In this document: piece by piece, positions 13,721 to 20,068 of the stretch
Numbering within the stretch: position 1 is the first letter of the stretch
How the letters are laid out: every line of letters begins with the position of its first letter
DNA from: Leucobacter sp. UBA1945
Lineage (GTDB): Bacteria; Actinomycetota; Actinomycetes; Actinomycetales; Microbacteriaceae
Assembly: GCA_002336855.1 (NCBI GenBank)
Contig: DDEV01000029.1
Coordinates: forward strand, 40,432 to 60,499
Direction of reading: 5' to 3'
Length of the DNA stretch: 20,068 nucleotides
The notes under the pieces: model-generated
The model's input: the letters and a program-made list of their open reading frames with translations, nothing else
Databases searched by the model: none
Told to the model about the DNA's origin: nothing
Made by a program: the position numbers and the translations under genes

Positions 13721-14839
13721 ATGAACGAACACACGGCGATGGATCGCTTCACCTGCGTGATTCCGGCGGGTGGCGCTGGCTCCCGGTTGTGGCCGCTCTC
13801 ACGAGCCAACGCCCCGAAGTTTCTGCTCGATCTCACTGGCAGCGGCAACTCGCTGCTGCGCACCACCTGGGATCGCCTCACCCCACTCGTTCCAGTCGAA
13901 CGCATCATCGTCGTTACCGGCTCAGCTCACCGAGAGTCAGTCGAGCGGCAGCTCCCCGAAATCGGCGCCGATAACCTCGTGATCGAGACCGAGCCAAAGG
14001 ACTCATCTGCGGCAATCGGTCTCGCGGCGGCCCTGCTCGAGTTGCGAGACCCCGAGGCGATTCTCGGTTCTTTCGCCGCCGACCACGTGATTCGCGGCAG
14101 CGTGCTCTTTCAGCGCGCGGTGCGCACTGCGGTGCAGGCGGCAGACCAGGGCTACATCGCGACGATCGGCATTCATCCCGCGTTTCCGGCGACCGGGTTC
14201 GGATACATCGCGTGCGGGCAGGCCCGCGGCGACCTCGCGCCGTTCGATGTGTACGACGTGACCGAGTTCGTTGAGAAGCCAGACGAGGCGACGGCGACCG
14301 AGTACTTGCAGCACGGCGGGTATCTCTGGAACGCCGGCATGTTCATTGCAAAGGCGAGTGTGCTGCTCGAGCAGATGGCGCTTGCGCAGCCCGAGATGGT
14401 GGCCTCGCTGCGCGAGATCGCGGCCGCCTGGGGCACCGACCGCGCCGCCGAGGTGCGCGAGCGCCTCTGGCCCGCGCTGCCCAAGGTCGCCATTGACTAC
14501 ACCGTCGCAGAGCCCGCCGCTGAAGCAGGCCGCATGGTGTGCGTGACGGCGCACTTCGAGTGGGACGACGTGGGCGACTTTGCGAGCGTCGCGAACCTGC
14601 TTTCGCGCGGACGCGCGGGCGACCTCGCCGTGCTCGGCGACGGCGCACAGGTGCTCAGCGACCGCTCGAGCGGCATCGTCGTCAGCGAGAGCGACCGACT
14701 CGTCGCGCTCGTCGGCATGCAAGACATCGTAGTCGTCGACACGGCAGACGTATTGCTCGTCACGTCGAAGCAGCACGCGCAAGACGTCAAGGGCCTCGTT
14801 GAGCGCATGAAGGGGCGGGGCGGTAAACACCTGCTCTAG
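13721..14839 (+). CDS. manC: Mannose-1-phosphate guanylyltransferase (GDP-mannose pyrophosphorylase)
   Basis: This 372-residue nucleotidyltransferase makes GDP-mannose from GTP and mannose-1-phosphate. The product feeds cell-surface glycans, glycolipids and protein mannosylation. It shows the nucleotide-binding signature IPAGGAGSRLWPLSRANAPK (about 14-33), the metal-site region FAADHV (118-123), FVEKP (183-187) and YLWNAGMF (201-208). The C-terminal part is short, so the isomerase domain of bifunctional ManC/AlgA proteins is absent. I chose ATG at 13721. An ATG six codons later has no signal, and the long upstream reading crosses the inverted repeat. The gene is divergent from sdhC and ends at a strong palindrome. 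Confidence 0.93.
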   Translation: MNEHTAMDRFTCVIPAGGAGSRLWPLSRANAPKFLLDLTGSGNSLLRTTWDRLTPLVPVERIIVVTGSAHRESVERQLPEIGADNLVIETEPKDSSAAIGLAAALLELRDPEAILGSFAADHVIRGSVLFQRAVRTAVQAADQGYIATIGIHPAFPATGFGYIACGQARGDLAPFDVYDVTEFVEKPDEATATEYLQHGGYLWNAGMFIAKASVLLEQMALAQPEMVASLREIAAAWGTDRAAEVRERLWPALPKVAIDYTVAEPAAEAGRMVCVTAHFEWDDVGDFASVANLLSRGRAGDLAVLGDGAQVLSDRSSGIVVSESDRLVALVGMQDIVVVDTADVLLVTSKQHAQDVKGLVERMKGRGGKHLL

Positions 14840-14847
14840 AAGCAACT

Positions 14848-14894
14848 CCTCTCTCGCCTGGTTATTGGAATTTCCAATAACCAGGCGAGAGAGG
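14848..14894. terminator. 47-bp near-perfect palindrome between convergent genes, probable bidirectional terminator
   Basis: The 23-nt arm at 14848-14870 is the exact reverse complement of 14872-14894, with a single T at the centre. The outer half is GC-rich (CTCTCTCGCCTGG) and the apex is AT-rich (TTATTGGAATTTCCAATAA). It starts 8 nt after the manC stop and ends 2 nt before the stop of the opposite MFS gene. A two-way terminator is the simplest reading, although the classical U-tract is missing. Confidence 0.75.
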
Positions 14895-14896
14895 GA

Positions 14897-16123
14897 TCAG
14901 GGCACCGGCCGCGAGTCGACCGCCCCGAGACCGCCATTGCGCGACGCATGCAGCCAGGCGAGCGTCGCCGCCGCGATCAGGCACGCGGCGATCATTGCGA
15001 CGGTGCCGCCCCAACCGGCAGCGGCAAACGCAAGACCTCCGGCCCAGCCGAGCATTGTCGACCCCGTGTAATAGGCGAGGTTGTAGAGCGACGGCGCGAA
15101 GCTCGTCGCGTTCGGGCCAGCGCGACGGCTGACCAGCGTCAGAGCGATCGAGTGCGCACTGAAGAAGCCGATCGTGAACAGCACCAGGCCCGCGATGATG
15201 GCGATCAGCCACGGCAGCAGCGTCAGGCCGAGCCCGGCAAGCATCGAGGTGATGCCCAACACGAGCACGCCGACGGGAGGGATCCTCGCCGTAAAACCCC
15301 AGGCCTGTCGAGACGCGAATGCGCCAGCCAGATACGCGAGAAACAACCATGACACCTGGGTGAGGGTCAGCCCGAACGGCGCCTGCTGCAGCCTGAACGC
15401 AAGGTAGTTGTAGGCGGCGACAAACCCACCCATCAGCAAGAAGGCTTGCAGCACCATGACCATCACGGCTGGGTTACGCATGGTCGCAAGCGTGGCCTGC
15501 CACAGGGACAACCCCTTCGCCGCGGGCACGGCCGTCGGCGGCATGAGGAGCACGAAACACAGCGCGGCCGCCGCTGCGACCATGCCGACCGCGAACAGCC
15601 CCCAGTGCCAGCCGAAGGCCTCCCCCGCAGCGGCGGTGATAATTCTTCCGGCGAGGCCGCCTATCGTGTTTCCGGCGATGAACGCCCCCACCGCACCGCC
15701 GAGCGCGGCCGGGGTCACGGTCTCGGCGAGGGCTGTCACACCAATCGCGGGCAAACCCGCGAGCATGATGCCCTCGACGAACCGCACCGCGACCAGCGCC
15801 TCGAAGCTCGGCACGAACGGCGTCGCGAGACCCACTACGATCGCGAACGCGATCGCCCAGCGCATCGCCCGCACGCGGCCGATACGATCGCTGAGCCGGC
15901 CCCAGGGCAGCATGCCAAGGGCGAGCCCGATCGTCGTCGCGCCGATCGCAAGCGACGATGCGCTTTCACTCAGGCGAAACTCTTCGGCAATCTGCGGCAG
16001 CAGCGCCTGCGGTGCATACACCTGCGCAAAGGTCGCGACCCCCGCGCAGAAGAGCGCAATGAGCGCCCGCCGATAGCGCGGGCTCCCCTTCGCCGCGCGG
16101 CGGTCCTCGCCCCTCTGGCTCAT
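14897..16123 (-). CDS. MFS transporter, YnfM-like
   Basis: This 408-residue major facilitator protein is probably a proton-driven exporter of small molecules. The N-terminal signature FAQVYAPQALLPQIAEEFRL (about 32-51) is typical of the YnfM-like MFS group. Motif A is at about 75-85 (GRLSDRIGRVR) between helices 2 and 3. Hydrophobic segments run to about residue 395 and fit 12 helices in two halves, with the central loop near MPPTAVPAAKGLSLWQATL. I chose ATG at 16123, 22 nt after the lysS stop. The longer in-frame start at 16186 lies inside lysS and adds an Arg/Ser/Gly-rich lead without family character. The gene is probably co-transcribed with lysS. The substrate cannot be told from the sequence. 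Confidence 0.85.
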   Translation of the reverse strand: MSQRGEDRRAAKGSPRYRRALIALFCAGVATFAQVYAPQALLPQIAEEFRLSESASSLAIGATTIGLALGMLPWGRLSDRIGRVRAMRWAIAFAIVVGLATPFVPSFEALVAVRFVEGIMLAGLPAIGVTALAETVTPAALGGAVGAFIAGNTIGGLAGRIITAAAGEAFGWHWGLFAVGMVAAAAALCFVLLMPPTAVPAAKGLSLWQATLATMRNPAVMVMVLQAFLLMGGFVAAYNYLAFRLQQAPFGLTLTQVSWLFLAYLAGAFASRQAWGFTARIPPVGVLVLGITSMLAGLGLTLLPWLIAIIAGLVLFTIGFFSAHSIALTLVSRRAGPNATSFAPSLYNLAYYTGSTMLGWAGGLAFAAAGWGGTVAMIAACLIAAATLAWLHASRNGGLGAVDSRPVP

Positions 16124-16145
16124 GTCGAGGCCGCCACCCGAACCG

Positions 16146-17720
16146 CTACTTGACGAGCGGGAACAGGATCGTCTCGCGAATGCCAAGGCCCGTCAGGGCC
16201 ATCAGCAGGCGATCCATGCCCATACCCATGCCGCCGCTCGGGGGCATGGCGTGCTCGAGCGCGCGCAAGAACTCCTCGTCGATCGGCATCGCCTCGTCGT
16301 CGCCACGAGCCGCTTCAGCCGCCTGCTGAACGAAGCGCTCGCGCTGAATCACCGGGTCGACGAGCTCGGAGTAACCGGTTGCGAGTTCGAAGCCTCGCAC
16401 GTAGAGGTCCCACTTCTCGACCACGCCGGGAATCGTGCGGTGGTGACGCGTGAGCGGGCTCGTCTCGACCGGAAAGTCCATGACGAAGGTGGGGCGGGTG
16501 AGCGAGTCGATGACGAAGTGCTCCCAGAGCTCTTCAACGAGCTTGCCGTGGTTCGGCAGCTTCACTTCGACACCCTCGGCTTCTGCGAGCGCGAGCAGTT
16601 CGTCAACACTGGTCTCTGGGGTGATCTCGCGGCCAGCGGCCTCGCTGAGCGAACCGTACATCGAGATGCGATCCCACTCGCCGCCAAGGTCGAAGAGCGT
16701 GCCATCGGCCCACTCGACCACGTGGCTGCCCTCGCGCTCGGTGCCGACGTTCGTGGCGAGCGCAGCGTTCTGCACGAGCGCCTGAGTGAGATCGGCGATG
16801 CCGTTGTAGTCGGTGTACGCCTGGTACGACTCGAGCATTGCGAACTCGGGGCTGTGCGTCGAATCGGCTCCCTCGTTGCGGAAGTTGCGGTTGATCTCAA
16901 AGACGCGCTCGAGGCCACCGACGGCAGCGCGCTTCAGGTACAGCTCGGGCGCAATGCGCAGGTAGAGCTCGGTGTCGAACGCATTCGAGTGCGTCACGAA
17001 CGGGCGCGCGCTCGCGCCACCGTGCATCGTCTGCAACATCGGGGTCTCAACCTCGATGAAGTCGCGCTCAGCGAAAGTCTGACGCAGACTCGCCATGGTC
17101 TTCGCGCGGGTGAGCACGTTGGTGCGGGCGCGCTCGCGCAGAATGAGGTCGAGGTAGCGCTGGCGCACTCGGGTCTCTTCGCCCAGAGTCGCATCGGCGT
17201 GCATCTTGGGCAGGGGGGCGATCGCCTTCGCGGCGATGCTCCAATCGCTCACCATGATCGACAGCTCACCGCGGCGGCTCGAAATAACCTCGCCGCTCAC
17301 GAAGAGGTGGTCGCCGAGGTCGGTCAGCTCCTTGTAGCGAGCAAGCGACTCTTCGCCGACGCTGGCAAGGCTGATCATCGCCTGGATTCGGGTTCCGTCG
17401 CCGGCCTGTAGGCTCGCGAAGCACAGCTTGCCCGTGTTGCGCTGGAACATGATGCGGCCTGCAACACCGACGTACTCGCCCGACTGGCTGTCTGGCACCT
17501 CTTCAAGGTGCGCCCACTTCGCGCGCACCTGCGGAATCGTGGTCGTGACAGGCACCGAGACCGGGTAGGCGCCGCCGCCGAGGTCGTTGCCCGCAAGCGC
17601 GTTCAGCTTGTCGCGCTTCTCGAGGCGAACCCGCTTCTGCTCAAAGACCTCTGCATCGGTTGCGCCTGCGGCGTCAATCGCTGGGGTCTCGGGCGTCTCG
17701 GGCGTGGGCGTGTCGCTCAT
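16146..17720 (-). CDS. lysS: Lysine--tRNA ligase, class II
   Basis: This 524-residue class II LysRS charges tRNA-Lys. An OB-fold anticodon-binding domain occupies about 80-170 (VGVAGRIMFQRNTGKLCFAS). Class II motif 1 is near 219-228 (RDFIEVETPM). Motif 2 is at about 271-297 (ERVFEINRNFRNEG, then SPEFAMLE). Motif 3 is at about 493-511 (PPSGGMGMGMDRLLMALTG). The N-terminal lead of about 25 residues (Thr/Pro/Glu/Ala-rich) is outside the conserved part. The ATG at 17720 has GGAGG (17732-17736) 11 nt upstream, slightly long. A TAGACT -10 lies at 17760-17765. The gene is complete with no disrupted motif, and is followed by an MFS gene. Confidence 0.97.
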   Translation of the reverse strand: MSDTPTPETPETPAIDAAGATDAEVFEQKRVRLEKRDKLNALAGNDLGGGAYPVSVPVTTTIPQVRAKWAHLEEVPDSQSGEYVGVAGRIMFQRNTGKLCFASLQAGDGTRIQAMISLASVGEESLARYKELTDLGDHLFVSGEVISSRRGELSIMVSDWSIAAKAIAPLPKMHADATLGEETRVRQRYLDLILRERARTNVLTRAKTMASLRQTFAERDFIEVETPMLQTMHGGASARPFVTHSNAFDTELYLRIAPELYLKRAAVGGLERVFEINRNFRNEGADSTHSPEFAMLESYQAYTDYNGIADLTQALVQNAALATNVGTEREGSHVVEWADGTLFDLGGEWDRISMYGSLSEAAGREITPETSVDELLALAEAEGVEVKLPNHGKLVEELWEHFVIDSLTRPTFVMDFPVETSPLTRHHRTIPGVVEKWDLYVRGFELATGYSELVDPVIQRERFVQQAAEAARGDDEAMPIDEEFLRALEHAMPPSGGMGMGMDRLLMALTGLGIRETILFPLVK

Positions 17721-17759
17721 GGTGGCGGGTTCCTCCGTAAAAGATGGCGTAACCCCCCA

Positions 17760-17765
17760 AGTCTA
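17760..17765 (-). promoter_or_regulatory. Possible -10 element for lysS
   Basis: On the minus strand TAGACT (TANNNT) lies about 40 nt before the ATG of lysS and would give a short leader carrying GGAGG. The -35 region is not recognisable, so this rests on position and hexamer only. Confidence 0.35.
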
Positions 17766-17791
17766 TTCGAGCGCGCAGGTGCGCCGATCAC

Positions 17792-17797
17792 TAAGAT
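17792..17797 (+). promoter_or_regulatory. -10 element of a leaderless promoter for the Bcr/CflA gene
   Basis: TAAGAT lies 6 nt before GTG at 17804, and no Shine-Dalgarno precedes that codon. The spacing places the transcript start at or next to the GTG. Confidence 0.45.
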
Positions 17798-17803
17798 CGC
17801 TGT

Positions 17804-19006
17804 GTGACCACCCGACCGCGCCTGACCCGGCTGCTGCTCGGCGTGCTCGGTTTCACTAGCGCGGTGAGCCCGCTCGCAACCGACATGTATCTCGCGTCGT
17901 TCGGCAGCATTCAGCACGACCTCGCGACCACCGCCTCGATGGTGCAGCTCACGCTCTCGGTATTCTTTCTCGGCAACGCGGCCGGACAACTGCTGATCGG
18001 TCCGCTCTCTGACAGCTTCGGCCGCCGCCGCCTGCTGCTCGGTTCGCTCAGCCTCTACGCGCTGCTCGGCGTCGCACTCGCCTTTACTCCTTCGATCGAG
18101 GTGTTTATCGCGCTGCGCCTGCTGCTCGGCTTCACCGGCGCGGCTGGCATCGTGCTAGCGCGCGCCATCGCCGCCGACCTGAGCGAGGGCGAGACCGCAG
18201 TGAAGGCGCTGAGCGTAATCTCCATGGTCGGCGGTCTCGGCCCGCTCGTTGCGCCCCCGATCGGTGGACTCACCCATGAGCTCTGGGGGTGGCGCGGCAC
18301 GCTCGCAACGCTTGCCGCCGTCTCGGTCGTGATGCTCGTGCTTGCCTGGGCGCTGATCCCCGAATCGCTGCCCCGCGAATTGCGCAGGCCCGCAAGACCA
18401 GGCGCCACGTTCACCGCGTTCGGGTCGCTCATCACCGCGCCTCGGTACATGCTGTTCGTGCTCACTTTTGTGGCGGGCTTCAGCGCCATGATCGCCTATA
18501 TCGCCGCCTCACCGTTCGTCGCGCAGCAGGTGCTCGGCATGCCACCACTCTTGTATGCGCTGGGGTTTGCGACGAGCGGCACGGCTCTCGTGCTCGGCAA
18601 TATTGTGAACGCGAGGATCGCCGAGCGCGTCGGGCCGACTCGCATGCTGGGCGTCGGAGCGCTGTTGCTGCTGCTGGGAACGGGCGGCATGCTGGCCCTG
18701 GTGCTCACCGGCGCGCTCGCGATCTGGAGCTTCATCACCTGCGCGTTCTTGCTGACCGCGGGCGCAGGAGTCACGATGTCGAACGCGAGCGCGCTCGCCC
18801 TCGCCGCGGCCGCTCACGCGAGGGGCTTCGGTGCCGCGCTCATGGGCAGCCTGCAGTTCACGCTCGGCGGCCTGCTCGCCCCGCTCGTCGGTGCGTGGGG
18901 CGACGACACCGCTGTGCCGATGGGGGTGGCGATCTTCAGCGCCGCCTGCCTCGCCACGATCTTCGCGGTGCTCGGATTGCGCTCTCTGCGGGCGGCTCAG
19001 CTGTAG
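17804..19006 (+). CDS. Bcr/CflA-family MFS drug exporter
   Basis: This 400-residue major facilitator protein of the Bcr/CflA type (12 helices, proton antiport) has relatives that export bicyclomycin, chloramphenicol or sulfonamides. The N-terminal signature SPLATDMYLASFGSIQHDL (about 22-40) has the acidic residue in the first helix region. Motif A is at about 66-76 (GPLSDSFGRRR). A motif-C-like GGLGPLVAPPIGG follows at about 143-155. The GTG at 17804 was chosen because it starts the conserved part and lies 6 nt after a TAAGAT element. It is divergent from lysS (83-bp gap) and converges on a DUF2520 gene. It occupies the place where panC is found in related genomes as I recall them. The substrate is unknown. 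Confidence 0.88.
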   Translation: MTTRPRLTRLLLGVLGFTSAVSPLATDMYLASFGSIQHDLATTASMVQLTLSVFFLGNAAGQLLIGPLSDSFGRRRLLLGSLSLYALLGVALAFTPSIEVFIALRLLLGFTGAAGIVLARAIAADLSEGETAVKALSVISMVGGLGPLVAPPIGGLTHELWGWRGTLATLAAVSVVMLVLAWALIPESLPRELRRPARPGATFTAFGSLITAPRYMLFVLTFVAGFSAMIAYIAASPFVAQQVLGMPPLLYALGFATSGTALVLGNIVNARIAERVGPTRMLGVGALLLLLGTGGMLALVLTGALAIWSFITCAFLLTAGAGVTMSNASALALAAAAHARGFGAALMGSLQFTLGGLLAPLVGAWGDDTAVPMGVAIFSAACLATIFAVLGLRSLRAAQL

Positions 19007-19044
19007 CAGCCGGGCTGCCGACTAGTCGGACGGGCGGGCAGCCG

Positions 19045-19064
19045 GGCCAGAGTTCAGTCTGGCC
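19045..19064. terminator. Stem-loop between convergent Bcr/CflA and DUF2520 genes
   Basis: GGCCAGA at 19045-19051 pairs perfectly with TCTGGCC at 19058-19064 around a GTTCAG loop. It lies in the 61-bp gap between two convergent stop codons. There is no U-tract. An additional imperfect pairing exists just upstream between GCCGGGCTGCC and GGCAGCCGGGC (one mismatch), along with a 12-bp palindrome CCGACTAGTCGG (19018-19029). Confidence 0.5.
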
Positions 19065-19067
19065 AGC

Positions 19068-19781
19068 TCAGCTGTCGAGGTCTTGCGCGAGACCTGCCGC
19101 GGCGCGCAGTTCTTCTTCGAGGGCCGCGCGCACGAGGCCCCCGAGCACGCGATCGGGTCGGTCGATGCCGATCTCGCGCAATGCTTCTGCCCCCTGGCGC
19201 ACGACCGCGCGTGAGAACTCTTGCGCCGCCGAGATGGCCTCCGCGTAGGCGGCGCGTTCGCTCTCGTCGACGACGACTGGCTCGGCCCCCATTTCGACCG
19301 CGAGGGCCTGCCCGATCGGCAGCACCGGGGTGGGCGCGGTGACTGCCATGCTCGAACCGGCGAGCCTGCCGAGGTCGAGGCTCGTGCCGGTGAAGATCAG
19401 GGCCGGGTGCAGCGCAATCGGAATCACGCCAGATGCGAGCGCTGGGGTGAACACGCCGTAACCGTGCTCGGGCGCGGTGTGCAGCGCGATCTGCCCAGGC
19501 TGCCAGGCTCCGGTCTCGGTGAGGCCCTGCACGAGCTGCGGCAGCTCGCTGCCCGGAATAGCGAAGAGCACGAGTTCGCTGCGGCGCACCACCTCGGGCA
19601 CTTCGAGCACCGGCACCTCGGGCAAAAGCGACTCCGCGCGTTCGCGGCTCTCGGCGCTGATCGCGCTGATACCGGTAATCGCGTGACCGGCGCCGGCGAG
19701 TGCAAGCGCGAGCACGGGGCCGACGCGCCCCGCACCGATCACTCCGATGCCGAGGCGCCCATCACGAGTCGATGCGTTCAT
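19068..19781 (-). CDS. DUF2520/Rossmann-like dehydrogenase-type protein, short form
   Basis: This 237-residue protein has a Rossmann dinucleotide fold at the N-terminus (IGVIGAGRVGPVLALALAGA, about 12-31, GxGxxG). The DUF2520 signature follows (HPALIFTGTSLDLGRLAG). Relatives are predicted NAD(P)-dependent enzymes often encoded beside panC, but their reaction is not established. The ATG at 19781 has GAGAAG 5 nt upstream and overlaps the TGA of the upstream PH-domain gene as ATGA, so translation is probably coupled. The longer in-frame reading from 20030 lies inside that gene and is rejected. Compared with the family as I recall it (about 260-300 residues), the C-terminus ends early, and the usual helix with a conserved His and Asn is not seen. 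It may be a degraded or divergent member. Confidence 0.75.
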   Translation of the reverse strand: MNASTRDGRLGIGVIGAGRVGPVLALALAGAGHAITGISAISAESRERAESLLPEVPVLEVPEVVRRSELVLFAIPGSELPQLVQGLTETGAWQPGQIALHTAPEHGYGVFTPALASGVIPIALHPALIFTGTSLDLGRLAGSSMAVTAPTPVLPIGQALAVEMGAEPVVVDESERAAYAEAISAAQEFSRAVVRQGAEALREIGIDRPDRVLGGLVRAALEEELRAAAGLAQDLDS

Positions 19782-20068
19782 GCGTTCTTCTCGCGGGTAA
19801 CCCGGTTTGATGCATCGTGACCTTGCACGCGCACCACCGTTTCTGCGAGTTCGTCGAAGGCCTGCCGCGCCACTTCGAGGTCGATGCCGCGCATCTGCAT
19901 GCGCACGGGGCCGAGCACCGTGTGCGCTTGCAGCGAGGCGAGGCCGAGCAGGCGGTGTGCGAACGGGCGGCTCAGCTGGATCGACTGCGCGCGCACAATC
20001 GGCATTACCGCGAGTGAACGCGTGAGCCAACCGCGGCGCACCCGCAGGCTCGCGTGCGGCTCGCTCGC
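19778..20068 (-). CDS. PH-domain (bPH2, YdbS/YdbT-like) membrane protein, 3' part only
   Basis: Only the C-terminal 96 residues are inside the window. The reading stays open to the edge, so the start lies outside and the in-frame GTG at 20041 is not the real start. The visible sequence EPHASLRVRRGWLTRSLAVM, followed by PIVRAQSIQLSRPFAHRLLG and LASLQAHTVLGP, fits the bacterial PH domain (DUF304): a G-x-L/W-x-R strand, the IP/P-I-x-R-x-Q-S-I strand, and R-x-LGLASL. Such proteins are membrane-linked and often occur as two adjacent genes. The function is not known. The stop overlaps the DUF2520 start by ATGA. Confidence 0.75.
   Translation of the reverse strand, partial: ASEPHASLRVRRGWLTRSLAVMPIVRAQSIQLSRPFAHRLLGLASLQAHTVLGPVRMQMRGIDLEVARQAFDELAETVVRVQGHDASNRVTREKNA

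Noticed and set aside
19018..19029. 12-bp palindrome CCGACTAGTCGG
   Set aside because: Short palindromes are common; it sits in a 61-bp convergent gap and no regulator or site-specific system points to it.
19782..20030. Upstream extension of the DUF2520 reading
   Set aside because: It lies inside the PH-domain gene in another frame and is Arg/Ala-rich without fold character. The ATG at 19781 has a ribosome site and an ATGA overlap.
1..20068. CRISPR arrays, insertion sequences, tRNA or rRNA genes, riboswitches
   Set aside because: No regularly spaced direct repeats, transposase-like products, target-site duplications or RNA-gene-like segments were seen. Nearly all sequence is accounted for by protein genes.

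Overview
The window is from a high-GC Gram-positive bacterium, most likely an actinobacterium of the family Microbacteriaceae (Leucobacter-like). This rests on base composition and GTG/TTG starts, an sdhC-sdhD-sdhA-sdhB order with manC divergent from sdhC, an actinobacterial sigma/zinc-finger fusion, and a PH-domain/DUF2520/lysS neighbourhood. The assignment is by gene content and style only; no search was run. Nearly all of the window is coding, and I see no mobile element, CRISPR array, tRNA or rRNA.

Region 1 (1-8799) is the accessory part. A 6.5 kb minus-strand gene encodes a 2184-residue secreted, wall-anchored protein. It has a signal peptide, eleven consecutive beta-rich modules, and a C-terminal LENTG sorting-like signal with a membrane helix and basic tail. 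Every module carries a Lys near its start, an Asp/Glu in its middle and an Asn near its end, the arrangement expected for self-formed Lys-Asn isopeptide bonds. Divergent from it lies a gene for one polypeptide that joins an ECF-type sigma factor, an anti-sigma-like zinc finger, membrane segment(s), a Ser/Pro-rich spacer and two cysteine-bracketed Ig-like modules. I propose that the pair is a surface structure with its own membrane-tethered sigma factor. This is the most novel-looking system in the window.

Region 2 (8819-13720) is core metabolism. A YihY/BrkB-family membrane protein is followed by the succinate dehydrogenase operon sdhC-sdhD-sdhA-sdhB, all on the minus strand. The four genes are tightly spaced (18, 36 and 2 nt), and a stem-loop follows sdhB.

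Region 3 (13721-16123) holds manC (GDP-mannose synthesis for glycans) on the plus strand, converging on an MFS exporter. A near-perfect 47-bp palindrome lies between them. A separate perfect 19-bp inverted repeat lies in the sdhC-manC divergent region.

Region 4 (16123-20068) holds lysS with the first MFS gene 22 nt behind it. A divergent Bcr/CflA-type exporter follows, converging on a short DUF2520/Rossmann protein that overlaps by ATGA an incomplete PH-domain membrane protein running off the window edge. In related genomes, as I recall them, panC lies between the DUF2520 gene and lysS. Here it is missing, the DUF2520 protein looks short at its C-terminus, and an exporter gene occupies the gap.

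Several genes (YihY, manC, Bcr/CflA) show a TANNNT -10 element only 6-7 nt before the start codon and no convincing ribosome binding site, which suggests leaderless mRNAs.
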